Source: an uncultured Methanocorpusculum sp.
GTDB taxonomy: Archaea > Halobacteriota > Methanomicrobia > Methanomicrobiales > Methanocorpusculaceae
Direction: 5' to 3'
Assembly: GCF_963667985.1 (NCBI RefSeq)
Contig: NZ_OY764081.1
Coordinates: 1,585,599 to 1,649,598, forward strand
Length of the DNA stretch: 64,000 nt
Shown here: piece by piece, positions 51,180 to 61,032 of the stretch
How the letters are laid out: each line of letters starts with the position of its first letter
Numbering within the stretch: the stretch's first letter is position 1
The notes under the pieces: model-generated
Seen by the model: the letters and a program-made list of their open reading frames with translations, nothing else
Databases searched by the model: none
What the model was told of the DNA's origin: nothing
Program-made: the position numbers and the translations under genes

Positions 51180-51458
51180 TCACTCCGTAAGTTCGAATTT
51201 ACCTGCACGGTAACCTTCTCTTAAGTGGGCTTTACCGCATTCTTTGCACCGGTAGCGCATATTGATCTTCTTGGTCGGCTTGTCTCCTCCCGGAACTTTG
51301 CCGAATTTACCACGGTTACCAACATTGCTGCGGCGTGCTTTCTGACGGTCAATCCAGTGGAGACCGGTTGTCTTGCCTTTCTTTACCCTCTCAACCTCGT
51401 GCTCGGTGTGTTTCCGGCAGTATGGGCAGTAGGTGTTAAATTTTACTGGTTTCTTCAT
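51180..51458 (-). CDS. rpl44e: Ribosomal protein L44e
   Basis: The 92-residue protein starts [20 protein letters not shown], and has the second zinc pair in [20 protein letters not shown]. Lysine-rich central region [20 protein letters not shown] is typical for L44e of the large subunit E site. It forms an operon with S27e and aIF2-alpha. Confidence 0.96.
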   Translation of the reverse strand: MKKPVKFNTYCPYCRKHTEHEVERVKKGKTTGLHWIDRQKARRSNVGNRGKFGKVPGGDKPTKKINMRYRCKECGKAHLREGYRAGKFELTE

Positions 51459-51499
51459 GAATATTTACCCCTTTTAAACGGGAATACCAAATACCATAC

Positions 51500-52192
51500 T
51501 TATTTGCGAAGCCTGATACTTAAGGCTTTGTTGTCTTTACACAGAACATCTGCCATCTGGGGTGGCAGCGATACGACATCTCCTGGCGAAAGAGCGTAAA
51601 TTCGTCCGCTATAATCCTGAAATTCTGGAAGATTTTCATATACCGCTATCACGCGGTATGACTCGGGAGCATGGGCATCGGCGGACGTTACGTTCACTTC
51701 ATCTGCGCACACCTCATCCGGGATCTCGTTCACAGGCTGCAGCAAAACCGGAGCTTGTTCGGCTGAAACCTCTGCGGGAACGAAATGGTATGCAGTGGTC
51801 TCTAATGTTGGTTTCCCATCTAAAAGAGTCTTTCTGCATGAGAGGGCCGATTCATACACGACATCGAACAAAACGCGCTCGCCCGGAACCATCATCCGGA
51901 TCTCGTCACGGTTTATTTCTTCGCCGTTTGCCCGAGCAAGGGCAAGCGCGAGGATTTTCCGCGTCCGAACCCCGTAGAGATCGCGAACATATTCGCGCAG
52001 ACTTTCGCGCTCTTTTAGAATACTTTGTGCGCCTTCGCCGAACGGATCCTCGTGCGCCGCGGCCTGCTTGTAGAGAGATAGAATATCGGCATGGATCTCT
52101 TCATACAAGGTCGCCGGAATTTCGGCAAGGGAGCCCATATTTCTTTCATCAATCAGGTATCCATGCAGATCGGAGGTACTGATGCGGCTCAT
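51500..52192 (-). CDS. GINS complex protein (Gins15/Gins51 type)
   Basis: The 230-residue protein has the helical A domain (LAEIPATLYEEIHADILSLY, REYVRDLYGVRTRKILALAL) followed by a small beta domain at the C-terminus (YRVIAVYENLPEFQDYSG, ALSPGDVVSLPPQMADVL). This order, A then B, fits Gins51/Gins15. GINS joins MCM and RecJ-like GAN in the replisome. The start is directly after the PriS stop. Confidence 0.85.
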   Translation of the reverse strand: MSRISTSDLHGYLIDERNMGSLAEIPATLYEEIHADILSLYKQAAAHEDPFGEGAQSILKERESLREYVRDLYGVRTRKILALALARANGEEINRDEIRMMVPGERVLFDVVYESALSCRKTLLDGKPTLETTAYHFVPAEVSAEQAPVLLQPVNEIPDEVCADEVNVTSADAHAPESYRVIAVYENLPEFQDYSGRIYALSPGDVVSLPPQMADVLCKDNKALSIRLRK

Positions 52193-53335
52193 TCAGATGC
52201 CTCCGGACAACTCGGCAATCCCTCTGCAACAGAGAAAAACCCCCAATGCCTCGGGAACGAGATTTCGGCCAGTGGTCAGTGTATATGTGTTCCCAAGGAT
52301 GGGCATGGAGAGATTGAAGGCGCAGTCAACAGAGACGTTTCGCTCGCCAAATACCACCGCATCGATTAACGGATCGAATGCGTCCAGCTGATCGACGGGA
52401 ATCGGAACGACGCGCATACCGGACCCTCCATGCAGAGATCCCGGGTGACGGATCAGACGCTTCACATCGGTCGTCACCGGCTCGTCCGCCTGGGCCGCAC
52501 GGGAAAGAATCCCTGCCTGGAACGCTTCGTTCTCCGAATTGGCGATCACCCGAACCACTTTGTTTGCAAGAAGTTTTTCCGGATTCGATTTGAGCAGTTT
52601 TTGGGTCTGACCGATATTTTTCAAAAACCCTGCCGCAAACGTCTCCGAGATCCCGGACAGACCCGACAAATAGGAGAGGGCATCTTCACGCGGCAGTCCC
52701 GCGATACGGGAGAGTTCATCGTCAAGAGCATCGTGATAGCGAAGTTTCCAGCCCGATTTTGGGGATGATTCCATCATGCTGTCAAATGAAAGACCAGTGC
52801 CCGAGACATAATTCACCAGTTCGCGCCGCTCTGCGCTGTCCCAGCCTCGAACGGAAAGAAGCGGGAGGTGAATATGATATCCGCGCCCGCCGGAGAAGTT
52901 GATTCGAAGATCCCGTTTTGCAAACCCGAGTTCGCCTGTAAGCATATCGATGAGTTTGAAAAGCTCCTCTTTGACCCGGGCAAGCATGACATCATACGCA
53001 CCCCGAACGATATGATCCGCATCTAAATCGAAGATGACATCGGCCCCGCGCCACTCTTTATCCGCCATCTGGGCTGCTCCCGGATGGGTATAGTATGCGG
53101 TCGAGTAATACACATGGGCCGGAACCATGTTTTTCAGGTACGAAGTCAGCTCGTCCTGAGAGGTAAACGAGATATGACGCCGCATCCCGGACCGATGGTT
53201 TTCCGTAAAGAAAAGAAACCCCCACTCCCGTTCGGTAAGGGACTCCGGGATATATCCCGCACCCGCTCCGGGGATGGCCCCATTGTAGTAGGCAAAAAAG
53301 CGCTGCCTGAGAAATTCGAGAGTGGCAGGTTTCAT
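52193..53335 (-). CDS. priS: DNA primase small (catalytic) subunit
   Basis: The 380-residue protein has the catalytic motifs: two acidic residues in ADVIFDLDADHIV, INFSGGRGYHIHLP for nucleotide binding, and RLIRHPGSLHGGSGMRVVPI. It makes RNA or DNA primers together with PriL, which is not in the window. The gene overlaps Elp3 by ATGA and abuts the GINS gene, a conserved replication pairing. Confidence 0.95.
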   Translation of the reverse strand: MKPATLEFLRQRFFAYYNGAIPGAGAGYIPESLTEREWGFLFFTENHRSGMRRHISFTSQDELTSYLKNMVPAHVYYSTAYYTHPGAAQMADKEWRGADVIFDLDADHIVRGAYDVMLARVKEELFKLIDMLTGELGFAKRDLRINFSGGRGYHIHLPLLSVRGWDSAERRELVNYVSGTGLSFDSMMESSPKSGWKLRYHDALDDELSRIAGLPREDALSYLSGLSGISETFAAGFLKNIGQTQKLLKSNPEKLLANKVVRVIANSENEAFQAGILSRAAQADEPVTTDVKRLIRHPGSLHGGSGMRVVPIPVDQLDAFDPLIDAVVFGERNVSVDCAFNLSMPILGNTYTLTTGRNLVPEALGVFLCCRGIAELSGGI

Positions 53336-54894
53336 AGATTCTTAATCATATATGGACCTATACGCTGATATCCCTGTCTATGATAATAGGGTATGACCCC
53401 AATGCCGCTCATCACCGCAACGCTGGAATATCCGGCATCCCGCGCAGTTTCTTCGGCACGCAATAATAACTGCTGACCATACGATCTGTGCTGACGCTTT
53501 TCTCCCGATCCATGCTCGCCGAGAGGGACTATTTCACCATACACGTGAAGTTCCCGAACCAGAGCAGCGCCGTCAAGCTCCGGTCTGAATACGGTTCCGG
53601 GAAACCGCAGACGAACAAAACCGATCAGTGATTCTCCGGCAGTGGTCGAAAGGAAATGTTCCAGCCCCCCGCAGCAGGGATAAACAAGAGTCTTCTCCTC
53701 ATCACATGCAGAGCTTGGCCGGCGGCCGATCTCCCGACACCTGATACACTTGCAGCTTCCCCCCTGCTCTTTGAGTCTTTCGGCAGCCATCTGACGAATG
53801 TGACCGTGAATCGAGCCGGAAACGATGAGTTTTACCGGAATATCCCGCTGGATGCGCTGGAGTCTGACATACGGCGGTAGCCTGCTCTTTGCGTAGGCGA
53901 GCAGATCGACAAGGTCATCCTCGTCATATGTTGTGTATTCGCCTTTTTGCCAGAGTTCTTCAAGTTCTGCGCCGGGTGTGACTAATGTAGGATAGATCTT
54001 CAGGAAGTCCGGACAGAATCTTGGATCGGTGAAGAGCGTGTCGAACATCTGCCGGTCACGCGGAATCGTGCTCCCATACAGATTCGGCATAACATGAAAG
54101 CCCACTTTGATGCCGGCGTCCCGAAGGAGCGTGTTTGCCAAAACACTGTCAGCAACCGTATGACCGCGTTTGTTTAACAGCAGGAGTTCATCGTCGGTGT
54201 GCTGGAAACCAAGTTCGACCTTGGTCACGCCGAGTTCCAGCATCTTATTGATATGCTCCTCTCGGCACCAGTCGGGACGGGTCTCAAACGTTGTCGCGAT
54301 ACAGCGAACGTCGGACTTTTCGTTCTCGAGCATCAGCTCTTCCACCGATCCCGCAGTGGATTTTTTCCCGGAGAACTCGTTCATCGCCCGCAGACATTCG
54401 GAGACGAACCATTCCTGATATTCGGCGTCACGGGCCGTCATTGTCCCCCCCATCACGATCAGCTCTGCTTTGTCAACATGATGCCCGAGAAGTTTGAACT
54501 GCCCAAGCCTGGCGGTCACCTGTCGGTAGGGATCATACTCATTCTGACGTGCACGCAGAGCCGCCGGCTCTTCTCCGGTGTAACTCTGCGGGGATTTGAA
54601 GATGTGATCCGGCCCTCCGGGACACGGCAGACATTTTCCATGCGGACACGCACATGGGGACGTCATCACCGCGACCGGAGCGACGCCTGAAAGCGTTCTT
54701 GTCGGTTTTACCATCAGAACACTGCGAAGGGCCTCGTACTCCTCGGGTTTTGCGGCCGCGAGAATTGCGGAGTTTTTCGGCATAACATCGAGAGAATACT
54801 TCCGGCACACGGAAAGTTTGATGTGCTGAATATCCGGGTTCGGATCGGAAAAAATGAGTGAGATAAGCTCACGATAAATGGTGTGCTCTTCCAT
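53332..54894 (-). CDS. elp3: Elp3-type tRNA U34 acetyltransferase
   Basis: The 520-residue protein has a radical-SAM domain with the cysteine cluster SPCACPHGKCLPCPGGPDH, and MGGTMTARDAEYQEWFVSEC. The C-terminal GNAT domain has GEHGSGEKRQHRSYGQQLL and the final GIGVIPYYHRQGY. Elp3 makes the carboxymethyl-type modification at U34 of tRNA. It is full length for archaeal members. Confidence 0.95.
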   Translation of the reverse strand: MEEHTIYRELISLIFSDPNPDIQHIKLSVCRKYSLDVMPKNSAILAAAKPEEYEALRSVLMVKPTRTLSGVAPVAVMTSPCACPHGKCLPCPGGPDHIFKSPQSYTGEEPAALRARQNEYDPYRQVTARLGQFKLLGHHVDKAELIVMGGTMTARDAEYQEWFVSECLRAMNEFSGKKSTAGSVEELMLENEKSDVRCIATTFETRPDWCREEHINKMLELGVTKVELGFQHTDDELLLLNKRGHTVADSVLANTLLRDAGIKVGFHVMPNLYGSTIPRDRQMFDTLFTDPRFCPDFLKIYPTLVTPGAELEELWQKGEYTTYDEDDLVDLLAYAKSRLPPYVRLQRIQRDIPVKLIVSGSIHGHIRQMAAERLKEQGGSCKCIRCREIGRRPSSACDEEKTLVYPCCGGLEHFLSTTAGESLIGFVRLRFPGTVFRPELDGAALVRELHVYGEIVPLGEHGSGEKRQHRSYGQQLLLRAEETARDAGYSSVAVMSGIGVIPYYHRQGYQRIGPYMIKNL

Positions 54895-54905
54895 TTGTGA
54901 TAAGA

Positions 54906-55169
54906 TCAGTGTTCGACAACAATGCTCTGGTTGGATTCCTGGGCAAACGGAGTCTGGGCCGTCTGAGTGGCGTGCATCTCCGACACGATCTCATTTCCGA
55001 GAGTAAGAAGAGCGACGCGATGCAGATTCTTATTTTTATGAATGTGGATCGGCGAAATCTGCAATGCGTCGTATTCGGCAGTTTGAACGGTATTTCCAGA
55101 GACGGATTCATAGTATTTCTTAATCTGGACCATCAACATGTGTAAATGTAGTAACTCTTCTTTCTGCAT
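54906..55169 (-). CDS. UPF0058-family protein
   Basis: The 87-residue protein starts MQKEELLHLHMLMVQIKKYY. ALQISPIHIHKNKNLHRVAL and LGNEIVSEM follow. This is the conserved UPF0058 family of euryarchaea, of unknown function. The frame extends 20 codons upstream, but the ATG at 55169 matches the family start. It opens the ten-gene information-processing operon. Confidence 0.85.
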   Translation of the reverse strand: MQKEELLHLHMLMVQIKKYYESVSGNTVQTAEYDALQISPIHIHKNKNLHRVALLTLGNEIVSEMHATQTAQTPFAQESNQSIVVEH

Positions 55170-55417
55170 TATTTGGTAACACCTCTTATCAAAAAATCTT
55201 CCTTTATTTTGTCTATCATCTCGACACATATAGGTTACTCGTCACGTTTATATCAGAGTTCATAGATCGAACCGTTTTTGTATGACGACATTCCAAGATG
55301 CGCAAGGATATAACCCTGATTAATATTTTAACCATTTAAAATACCCGGATTTTCGGCGCGGCCCTTTATCTGAAATCCGGGAATCAGACAAATTTATATG
55401 TAAGAACAGTGTAGGTG

Positions 55418-56266
55418 ATGACAAGAATGAACGATCTGCAGGCAAGGATTACAGGGGGGTTGTTTGGGTGTGCTGTCGGCGATGCACTTGGTTCATCGTT
55501 CGAGGGATTCGGCAGGGATGAGAAAAGAGAGGTTCGCATGGCCGGGGGAGGGCAGTTTAATCTGCGAATCGGAGACGTCACCGACGACACGCTGATGATG
55601 CTCGCTTTAGCCGAAACTTACTGCGAAACAGGAGATTTCACCCGGGATCTTTTTCTGCAGAAGGTCATCCTTACGCTTCGTGAAGATGACACCACATTCG
55701 GCAGAACAACCAAAACGATGACCTCGCTTCTTGAACAGGGATGTTCACCGGAGGCGGCCGTATATGCACTCCATACCGCATGCGGGAGCAGAACGAACGG
55801 CTGCGTCATGCGGACGCTACCCGTCGGCCTGACAATGACAAAAGACGTGGAAAAAACGGCCCGCATCGTATCGGCATATACCCATTATGATTCTACTGCC
55901 GGAGACTGCTGTGCGGTCATATCCAAAGCGGCAGCAGGATTGACTGCGGGAAAATCGAAAGACGAGATTCTGGAAGAGATCCCGGAATGCTATTTCAAGG
56001 GAGAACTCATCCCATCCATCGACCCGATAGAAACCACCAGATGCGCCCTCGCCTGTTTTCGCGACGGATCCAACTACACGGACGTGATTCGCCGTGCCTG
56101 CATTTTAGGAGGGGACACGGATACGATTGCCTGCATCGCGGGTGGACTCGCCGGAATCTTGTGGGGGGTTCCGGAAAACCTGATTGATTCGTTACTCCTG
56201 AAAAAAAGAATCGATAACGTCGCTCTCGAACTGACCAAACGAGTCGAAGAGCAACGCCGGCTTTGA
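55418..56266 (+). CDS. ADP-ribosylglycohydrolase family protein
   Basis: The 282-residue protein has the ADP-ribosyl hydrolase signature: GGLFGCAVGDALGSSFEGF, VTDDTLMMLALAETY (metal-binding Asp residues), RTNGCVMRTLPVGL, and LGGDTDTIACIAGGLAGIL (Asp-x-Asp metal site). It would remove ADP-ribose from a modified protein or metabolite; no partner transferase is adjacent. A TATA-like TTTATATG lies about 25 bp upstream. ATG 55427 is an alternative start. Confidence 0.9.
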   Translation: MTRMNDLQARITGGLFGCAVGDALGSSFEGFGRDEKREVRMAGGGQFNLRIGDVTDDTLMMLALAETYCETGDFTRDLFLQKVILTLREDDTTFGRTTKTMTSLLEQGCSPEAAVYALHTACGSRTNGCVMRTLPVGLTMTKDVEKTARIVSAYTHYDSTAGDCCAVISKAAAGLTAGKSKDEILEEIPECYFKGELIPSIDPIETTRCALACFRDGSNYTDVIRRACILGGDTDTIACIAGGLAGILWGVPENLIDSLLLKKRIDNVALELTKRVEEQRRL

Positions 56267-56279
56267 AATCAGCCGGAAC

Positions 56280-56738
56280 TTACGTCGGGACCGGGCGCAT
56301 CTCGACGAGTTTCAGGTTCTTTGTACCTTTCGGACACTCGGAGTAGGGACCAAGGACCTCAAGAACCACATATCTGCCCTTTTCAGTCAGTCCGTCGGGA
56401 TGACAAAACGCATATCCTTTGCAAAACACGTCATCGCAGACGGGTGTATAGGTTATTCGGGTCCTGCGGGTTGCCTGACTCGTCGGGATAACTGCCGTGA
56501 TGATAGTTTCCGCCACTTCCACGGCCTTTGCCCCGCCTTCATGTACAGCGCAGTCATGCTTCGTTTTTCTGACCGACACGACACGGTATCTTTTTCCCTC
56601 GCGAAGCTTTGCGTTATGACAGACCTTGGCCACTTTGCATGATTCGCACTCGGGTGCTTTTCCGGCATACACGAACTCGGCACCCTCATGGGCTAAAACC
56701 GAGCCGACGATTGTTACGATTGTTTCTTCCTTATCCAT
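56280..56738 (-). CDS. UPF0179-family protein
   Basis: The 152-residue protein contains APECESCKVAKVCHNAKLRE, HDCAVHEGGAKAVEV and VFCKGYAFCHPDGL, with conserved cysteines that could bind a metal or cluster. It matches archaeal UPF0179, of unknown role. It follows egsA after three bases, so they probably share a transcript. Confidence 0.85.
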   Translation of the reverse strand: MDKEETIVTIVGSVLAHEGAEFVYAGKAPECESCKVAKVCHNAKLREGKRYRVVSVRKTKHDCAVHEGGAKAVEVAETIITAVIPTSQATRRTRITYTPVCDDVFCKGYAFCHPDGLTEKGRYVVLEVLGPYSECPKGTKNLKLVEMRPVPT

Positions 56739-56741
56739 GCT

Positions 56742-57824
56742 TTACTCCTCATAAAAGCGGGCGACCAGACATTCTGCCTGCTCTCTGGTAATATCCTCAT
56801 CAAAGATTGTGTAGCGTTCAGGGCGGATCTCCTTTGCCCGAAGGATTGCCTCAATGGCGATCTCGTCGGAGATGCCGAGCTCTTTCGGCGTTGTCGGGGC
56901 GCCGATCAGCCGAAGAGAGTTCCGGATCTTTCTCCAGTCTCCTTCGTGCATGATCATACTGATGATGGTCCCAACCCCGCAGGCCTCTCCGTGAAGGACC
57001 TGACCTGGAACCAAACGCTCAAGCATGTGGGCAAACTTGTGCTCTCCCCCCGATGCCGGGCGGGAACTTCCTGCAATACTCATGGCAACGCCGGAGGCAA
57101 ACAACGCTTTTACCACGATCCAGGCCGCATTTTCATCGAAGGCCTTGATCTTCTCTGCATTCTCCACCATCAGTTCGGCGGTTATCATGGAAAGCGTCAT
57201 CGCATACTCGCTGACCTGTTCGCCGGTCTTTGTTTTTGAAAGATCCCAGTCGAGAACAGCCGTATAGTTGGCAACCATATCCGCATACCCGGCAGCCATC
57301 AGCCGGTGCGGGGCCCCGGCAATAATTCCCGTATCGGCAACGATAGCAAGCGGCGGGTGGGCCGCCACGCTCACGTTCCCATCTGCCGTCATGATCGAGG
57401 CCCGTGATGAGGCGATCCCGTCGTGGGAGGCAGCGGTTGGAACACTGATGAACTGGATATCGAGATTGTAGGAGACAACCTTTGCGGTATCGATAACCCG
57501 GCCGCCGCCTACTGCGATGATCAAGACCGCACCGATATCCTGAGCAAGATCCTCGATCCTCGCGATCTCATCATAGGTGATCTCCCCGACAACTGCCGTT
57601 GTGACCTGCCGGTCTCCCAAGAGACGGAGAACGTCGAAACCCACAGTTTTCATGGTCGTGTTTCCCGAAAGAAGAAGTAAAGGATCGGTGATTCCCAAGT
57701 CAGTGATGACGTTTGGAAGCTGAAGCAAAGCATCGTGACCGGCGATAACATCCCTTGGCATCTGAATCCAGCGGGATTTGTCAAAGGTTTTATCCTTGAG
57801 TATCCTATTATTCTTAGCTTCCAT
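56742..57824 (-). CDS. egsA: Glycerol-1-phosphate dehydrogenase [NAD(P)+]
   Basis: The enzyme makes sn-glycerol-1-phosphate, the backbone of archaeal lipids. The 360-residue protein has NAD-binding VLIIAVGGGRVIDTAKVVSY and SVPTAASHDGIASSRAS. Zinc ligands include AGYADMVANYTAVLDW (Asp), GGEHKFAHMLERL (His) and LHGEACGVGTI (His). The frame runs 20 codons further, but the ATG at 57824 fits family length. It is divergent from a DUF63 gene only 14 bp away. Confidence 0.95.
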   Translation of the reverse strand: MEAKNNRILKDKTFDKSRWIQMPRDVIAGHDALLQLPNVITDLGITDPLLLLSGNTTMKTVGFDVLRLLGDRQVTTAVVGEITYDEIARIEDLAQDIGAVLIIAVGGGRVIDTAKVVSYNLDIQFISVPTAASHDGIASSRASIMTADGNVSVAAHPPLAIVADTGIIAGAPHRLMAAGYADMVANYTAVLDWDLSKTKTGEQVSEYAMTLSMITAELMVENAEKIKAFDENAAWIVVKALFASGVAMSIAGSSRPASGGEHKFAHMLERLVPGQVLHGEACGVGTIISMIMHEGDWRKIRNSLRLIGAPTTPKELGISDEIAIEAILRAKEIRPERYTIFDEDITREQAECLVARFYEE

Positions 57825-57838
57825 GGTCGTGATCCTAT

Positions 57839-58675
57839 ATGTTAGATGAATTATATGCGTGGATAGTCGAACTGGAGGGCTCAACCTATACGGTCATCCA
57901 GACGATTTTGTATGCTTTATTAGTCCTCTTGGGACTGTATATACTTTACCGATGTCTGAAAAAGGCAAATATTGCAATAGATACGCCTTTGATCCTCACC
58001 GGTCTTACCTACATCATTCTCGGAGGACTGCTTCGCGTGGTGGAGGATACGGGGATGGTCCCCGAACCGTGGTGGATCCTGTTTGTGACCCCGCAGGTCT
58101 ATTTCCTCACGATGTTCTTTGCGATGGCGATGCTGTTTATCTCCTACCAACTGCAGAAAAAGAAAAAGGTCGTATCATATACGACGCCTTTCATGCTCGG
58201 CGGTATCATCTCGTCCCTCATCGTGGCAGGATTTTTGGTCTGGTTCGGATTTACCCAGGCAACCGATGTGGATGTTGGTGCGGGAATTATTGTCCTTCTG
58301 ATTGCGGCGGCGGCGGCAGTGGCTCTTTGGGCGGTCCTTCGGTATATTTTCCGCTGGGAGTACGTGAATCAGCCATTGTATCTGGTTTTGATTGGCGGAC
58401 ACATGCTGGATGCCTCGGCAACGAGTTACGCCCTCGCATTCAAAGGATATATCGAACAGCATGTTCTTGGAAGCACGCTGATCGACCTTACGGGAACTCC
58501 TTACGTGATGTTTGCGCTGAAGATCGTCGTTTTGATCCCCGCCATCTGGATTCTCGAAAAGTTCCGGAAAGAGGAAGGGATGGAAAGCATCTGGCATCTG
58601 GTTCTGCTTGCAATGATCGTCGTGGGTCTTGCTCCGGGTCTTCGGGATGTCCTGCGCATGGTCCTTGGAATCTAA
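57839..58675 (+). CDS. DUF63-family membrane protein
   Basis: The 278-residue polytopic protein has about seven to eight membrane helices. It shows YIILGGLLRVVEDTGMVP, WWILFVTPQVYFLTMFF and the histidine in LIGGHMLDASATSYALAF. These match the archaeal DUF63 family, whose function is unknown. The start is 14 bp from the egsA start, so its promoter must lie in the egsA coding region if both starts are right. Confidence 0.88.
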   Translation: MLDELYAWIVELEGSTYTVIQTILYALLVLLGLYILYRCLKKANIAIDTPLILTGLTYIILGGLLRVVEDTGMVPEPWWILFVTPQVYFLTMFFAMAMLFISYQLQKKKKVVSYTTPFMLGGIISSLIVAGFLVWFGFTQATDVDVGAGIIVLLIAAAAAVALWAVLRYIFRWEYVNQPLYLVLIGGHMLDASATSYALAFKGYIEQHVLGSTLIDLTGTPYVMFALKIVVLIPAIWILEKFRKEEGMESIWHLVLLAMIVVGLAPGLRDVLRMVLGI

Positions 58676-58788
58676 TATTCCAATCAGGACTCGCCAACCA
58701 TTTTTTGATATATTCTTTCTCTCTCGTAAGACTCCGTCCCCGCACCACCCCACAATACTCATAATACCCTGCAACAAATATAGACGGA

Positions 58789-59967
58789 ATGAAAGCATGC
58801 ATTATGTGCGGGGGAGAAGGAACTCGTCTTCGTCCGCTAACATTTGAGCGGCCGAAACCCTGTATCCCGATAGCCAACAAACCTTCGATCGTACATCTGG
58901 TTACGCACCTTGCCAACCTCGGTTTTACCGACATCGTTTTGACGATCGGATATCTGGGCAACGATATTCAGGATGCGCTTGGAGACGGATCACTGTACGG
59001 CGCAAATATCACCTATGTCCCTGAAGAGATAAAACTCGGGACCGCCGGCAGTGTGAAAAACGCCCAGAAGTATCTTGAAGATGCCCCCTTCCTCGTGGTC
59101 GGCGGCGACCACATGACCGATCTCAACCTCCTGGAGTTTTACCGGGACCATATGAATTCCCCGGCGATCACCTCGATCGGTCTGATCAGTATCGAGGACC
59201 CCCGCGAGTTCGGTATCGCCGAGATCGATGCATCACTCAGAATCCAGAGATTCAGAGAAAAGCCGGCACCCGGAGAGATCTTCTCCAACCTCGCAAGCAC
59301 GGGAATCTATGTCTGCGACCCGAAGATCTTCGAGTTCATTCCGGAAAACACCAAGTTCGACTTCGCAAAAGACCTCTTCCCGCTCTTAATGGAAAAAGGA
59401 TATCAGCTCAACGGCTGGCTGGCACGCGGGAACTGGACGGATGTCGGCAACCCGGCGATGCTGCGTGCCGCCGAGAAGTGGATCCTGCAGGAAAAAACCG
59501 TGACGAGTGTGTCCGGGACCCTCAATATTAAAGATGCGCATATCACCGGCCCCGTCACCTTAGGAGACGGCGTAACGCTTGGCTCGGGATCAAGGATCGT
59601 CGGCCCGGTGATCGTCGGGAGCGGAGTCATGATCGGAGAAAACGTCATCATCGGCCCGTACACCAGTATCGGGGACAACTGCGTGATCAAAAATAATGCA
59701 AAAATATTCTCGTCCTCGATCTATAACGGGGTCGTCGTCGGATCCAACACCACGATCTCAGGGAGCATTATCGACGTCAATACCAATATGGGAGACAACT
59801 GTTCCATTGAACACAATACCGTGGTAGGCCCGCGTTCGATCCTCCAGAACAATGTCACCATCCACTCGGGGACCAGACTCTGGCCGGAGGTCATTGTTAA
59901 GGAAGGAGCGATCGTAAAGGTCCATCTCCTGAACCCCAAGTTCGACTCGCGGTTTGAAGGATCTTAA
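58789..59967 (+). CDS. Sugar-1-phosphate nucleotidyltransferase with hexapeptide repeats
   Basis: The 392-residue protein has the nucleotidyltransferase motif CGGEGTRLRPLTFERPKP and GGDHMTDLNL. A left-handed beta-helix of hexapeptide repeats follows from about residue 240 (ITGPVTLGDGVTLGSGSRIV, IGENVIIGPYTSIGDNCVI). It resembles GDP-mannose pyrophosphorylase and bifunctional GlmU-type enzymes of archaea. The sugar and nucleotide cannot be decided from sequence alone. It likely feeds glycan synthesis. Confidence 0.88.
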   Translation: MKACIMCGGEGTRLRPLTFERPKPCIPIANKPSIVHLVTHLANLGFTDIVLTIGYLGNDIQDALGDGSLYGANITYVPEEIKLGTAGSVKNAQKYLEDAPFLVVGGDHMTDLNLLEFYRDHMNSPAITSIGLISIEDPREFGIAEIDASLRIQRFREKPAPGEIFSNLASTGIYVCDPKIFEFIPENTKFDFAKDLFPLLMEKGYQLNGWLARGNWTDVGNPAMLRAAEKWILQEKTVTSVSGTLNIKDAHITGPVTLGDGVTLGSGSRIVGPVIVGSGVMIGENVIIGPYTSIGDNCVIKNNAKIFSSSIYNGVVVGSNTTISGSIIDVNTNMGDNCSIEHNTVVGPRSILQNNVTIHSGTRLWPEVIVKEGAIVKVHLLNPKFDSRFEGS

Positions 59968-59985
59968 AAAAGATTTTATTTATAT

Positions 59986-60918
59986 TTACATTGCCCGGGA
60001 TGCCTTCTCTTTGGCTTCCCGGCATTTATTGATCAGCTCGCGGTTATTTCCATTTGCAAACGAGAGGGCCTTGTCGAAAGACTCGATCGAATCCGCATAT
60101 TTTCCAAGAAGCATCTGTTCGTATCCCTTGTTGTACCAGGCATCGGCGTCGTTTGGAAGAGCGATCAACACCCGGCGGAAACAGTCGTACGCCTCATCGT
60201 GTCTTCCAAGAATGCTGAGCGACAGCCCCTTGTTGTTCATGGCGCCGGTCATTGAGCGTTCGTATTTCAGAGCTTTGTCGTAGTAAAAGAGCGACTCCTC
60301 GTGTCTTCCAAGGGAAGACAAAGCATTGCCGCAGTTGAAGTAACTGACCGAATGACCCGGAGCAATCGTAAAGGCCGCTTTATAGCAGGTGACCGCATCC
60401 TCCAGCTTGCCGCAGTCGTACAGCATCGTGGCACGGTTGAACCAGTGTTCCGGGCCGCGGGGTTCCAGATCGCAGACATGTGCCATGACTTTGTCCGCCT
60501 CGCTGAACTTTTTTGCGATCGACAGCATCCGTGCATGGCTGGTAAGAAACACCACGTCGTCGGGAGCGAGAGAAAGCGCCTTTAGAAAGCAGGCATCCGC
60601 CTCGTCATACCGGTGAAACGTCGCAAGGGCATCCCCTTTATTGTGATAATACACCGCCGAGTCAGGGCGGAGTTCAATCGCCCGGTCGTAACAGGGTATC
60701 GAAGCCTTCTCTTCATTGACCATAGCAAGGATGCGGCCCTTTTCGTGCCATGCGAGCGGGTTCTCCGTATCGCAGGCGATCGCCTTATCAAGACAGTGAA
60801 GAGCATCGGTATATCGTTCGAGTCTGATATATGACTCGGCCTGAGAGAACCACATCGCAGAATCAGCTTCTTTCGAAGCGGCATTCTCCTGTTTTTTGAA
60901 CCTATCGAACAATCCCAT
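59986..60918 (-). CDS. Tetratricopeptide-repeat protein
   Basis: The 310-residue protein begins MGLFDRFKKQENAASKEA. About eight TPR units of 34 residues follow (e.g. AWHEKGRILAMVNEEKASIP, AWYNKGYEQMLLGKYADSIE). TPR proteins provide protein-protein contacts. There is no signal peptide or membrane segment. The ATG at 60918 is preferred over one 17 codons upstream. It is divergent from the coiled-coil gene. Confidence 0.85.
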   Translation of the reverse strand: MGLFDRFKKQENAASKEADSAMWFSQAESYIRLERYTDALHCLDKAIACDTENPLAWHEKGRILAMVNEEKASIPCYDRAIELRPDSAVYYHNKGDALATFHRYDEADACFLKALSLAPDDVVFLTSHARMLSIAKKFSEADKVMAHVCDLEPRGPEHWFNRATMLYDCGKLEDAVTCYKAAFTIAPGHSVSYFNCGNALSSLGRHEESLFYYDKALKYERSMTGAMNNKGLSLSILGRHDEAYDCFRRVLIALPNDADAWYNKGYEQMLLGKYADSIESFDKALSFANGNNRELINKCREAKEKASRAM

Positions 60919-61032
60919 GTACTGATAAACCAGTTTGCGTTGAAAGGTGATGAACGATTCGGAAAACATAAGGAGGAAAAAATCCGCAGGTACCGTAAAA
61001 TGCTTATAACAAACCCTCTAAAGTGTTAGTCA

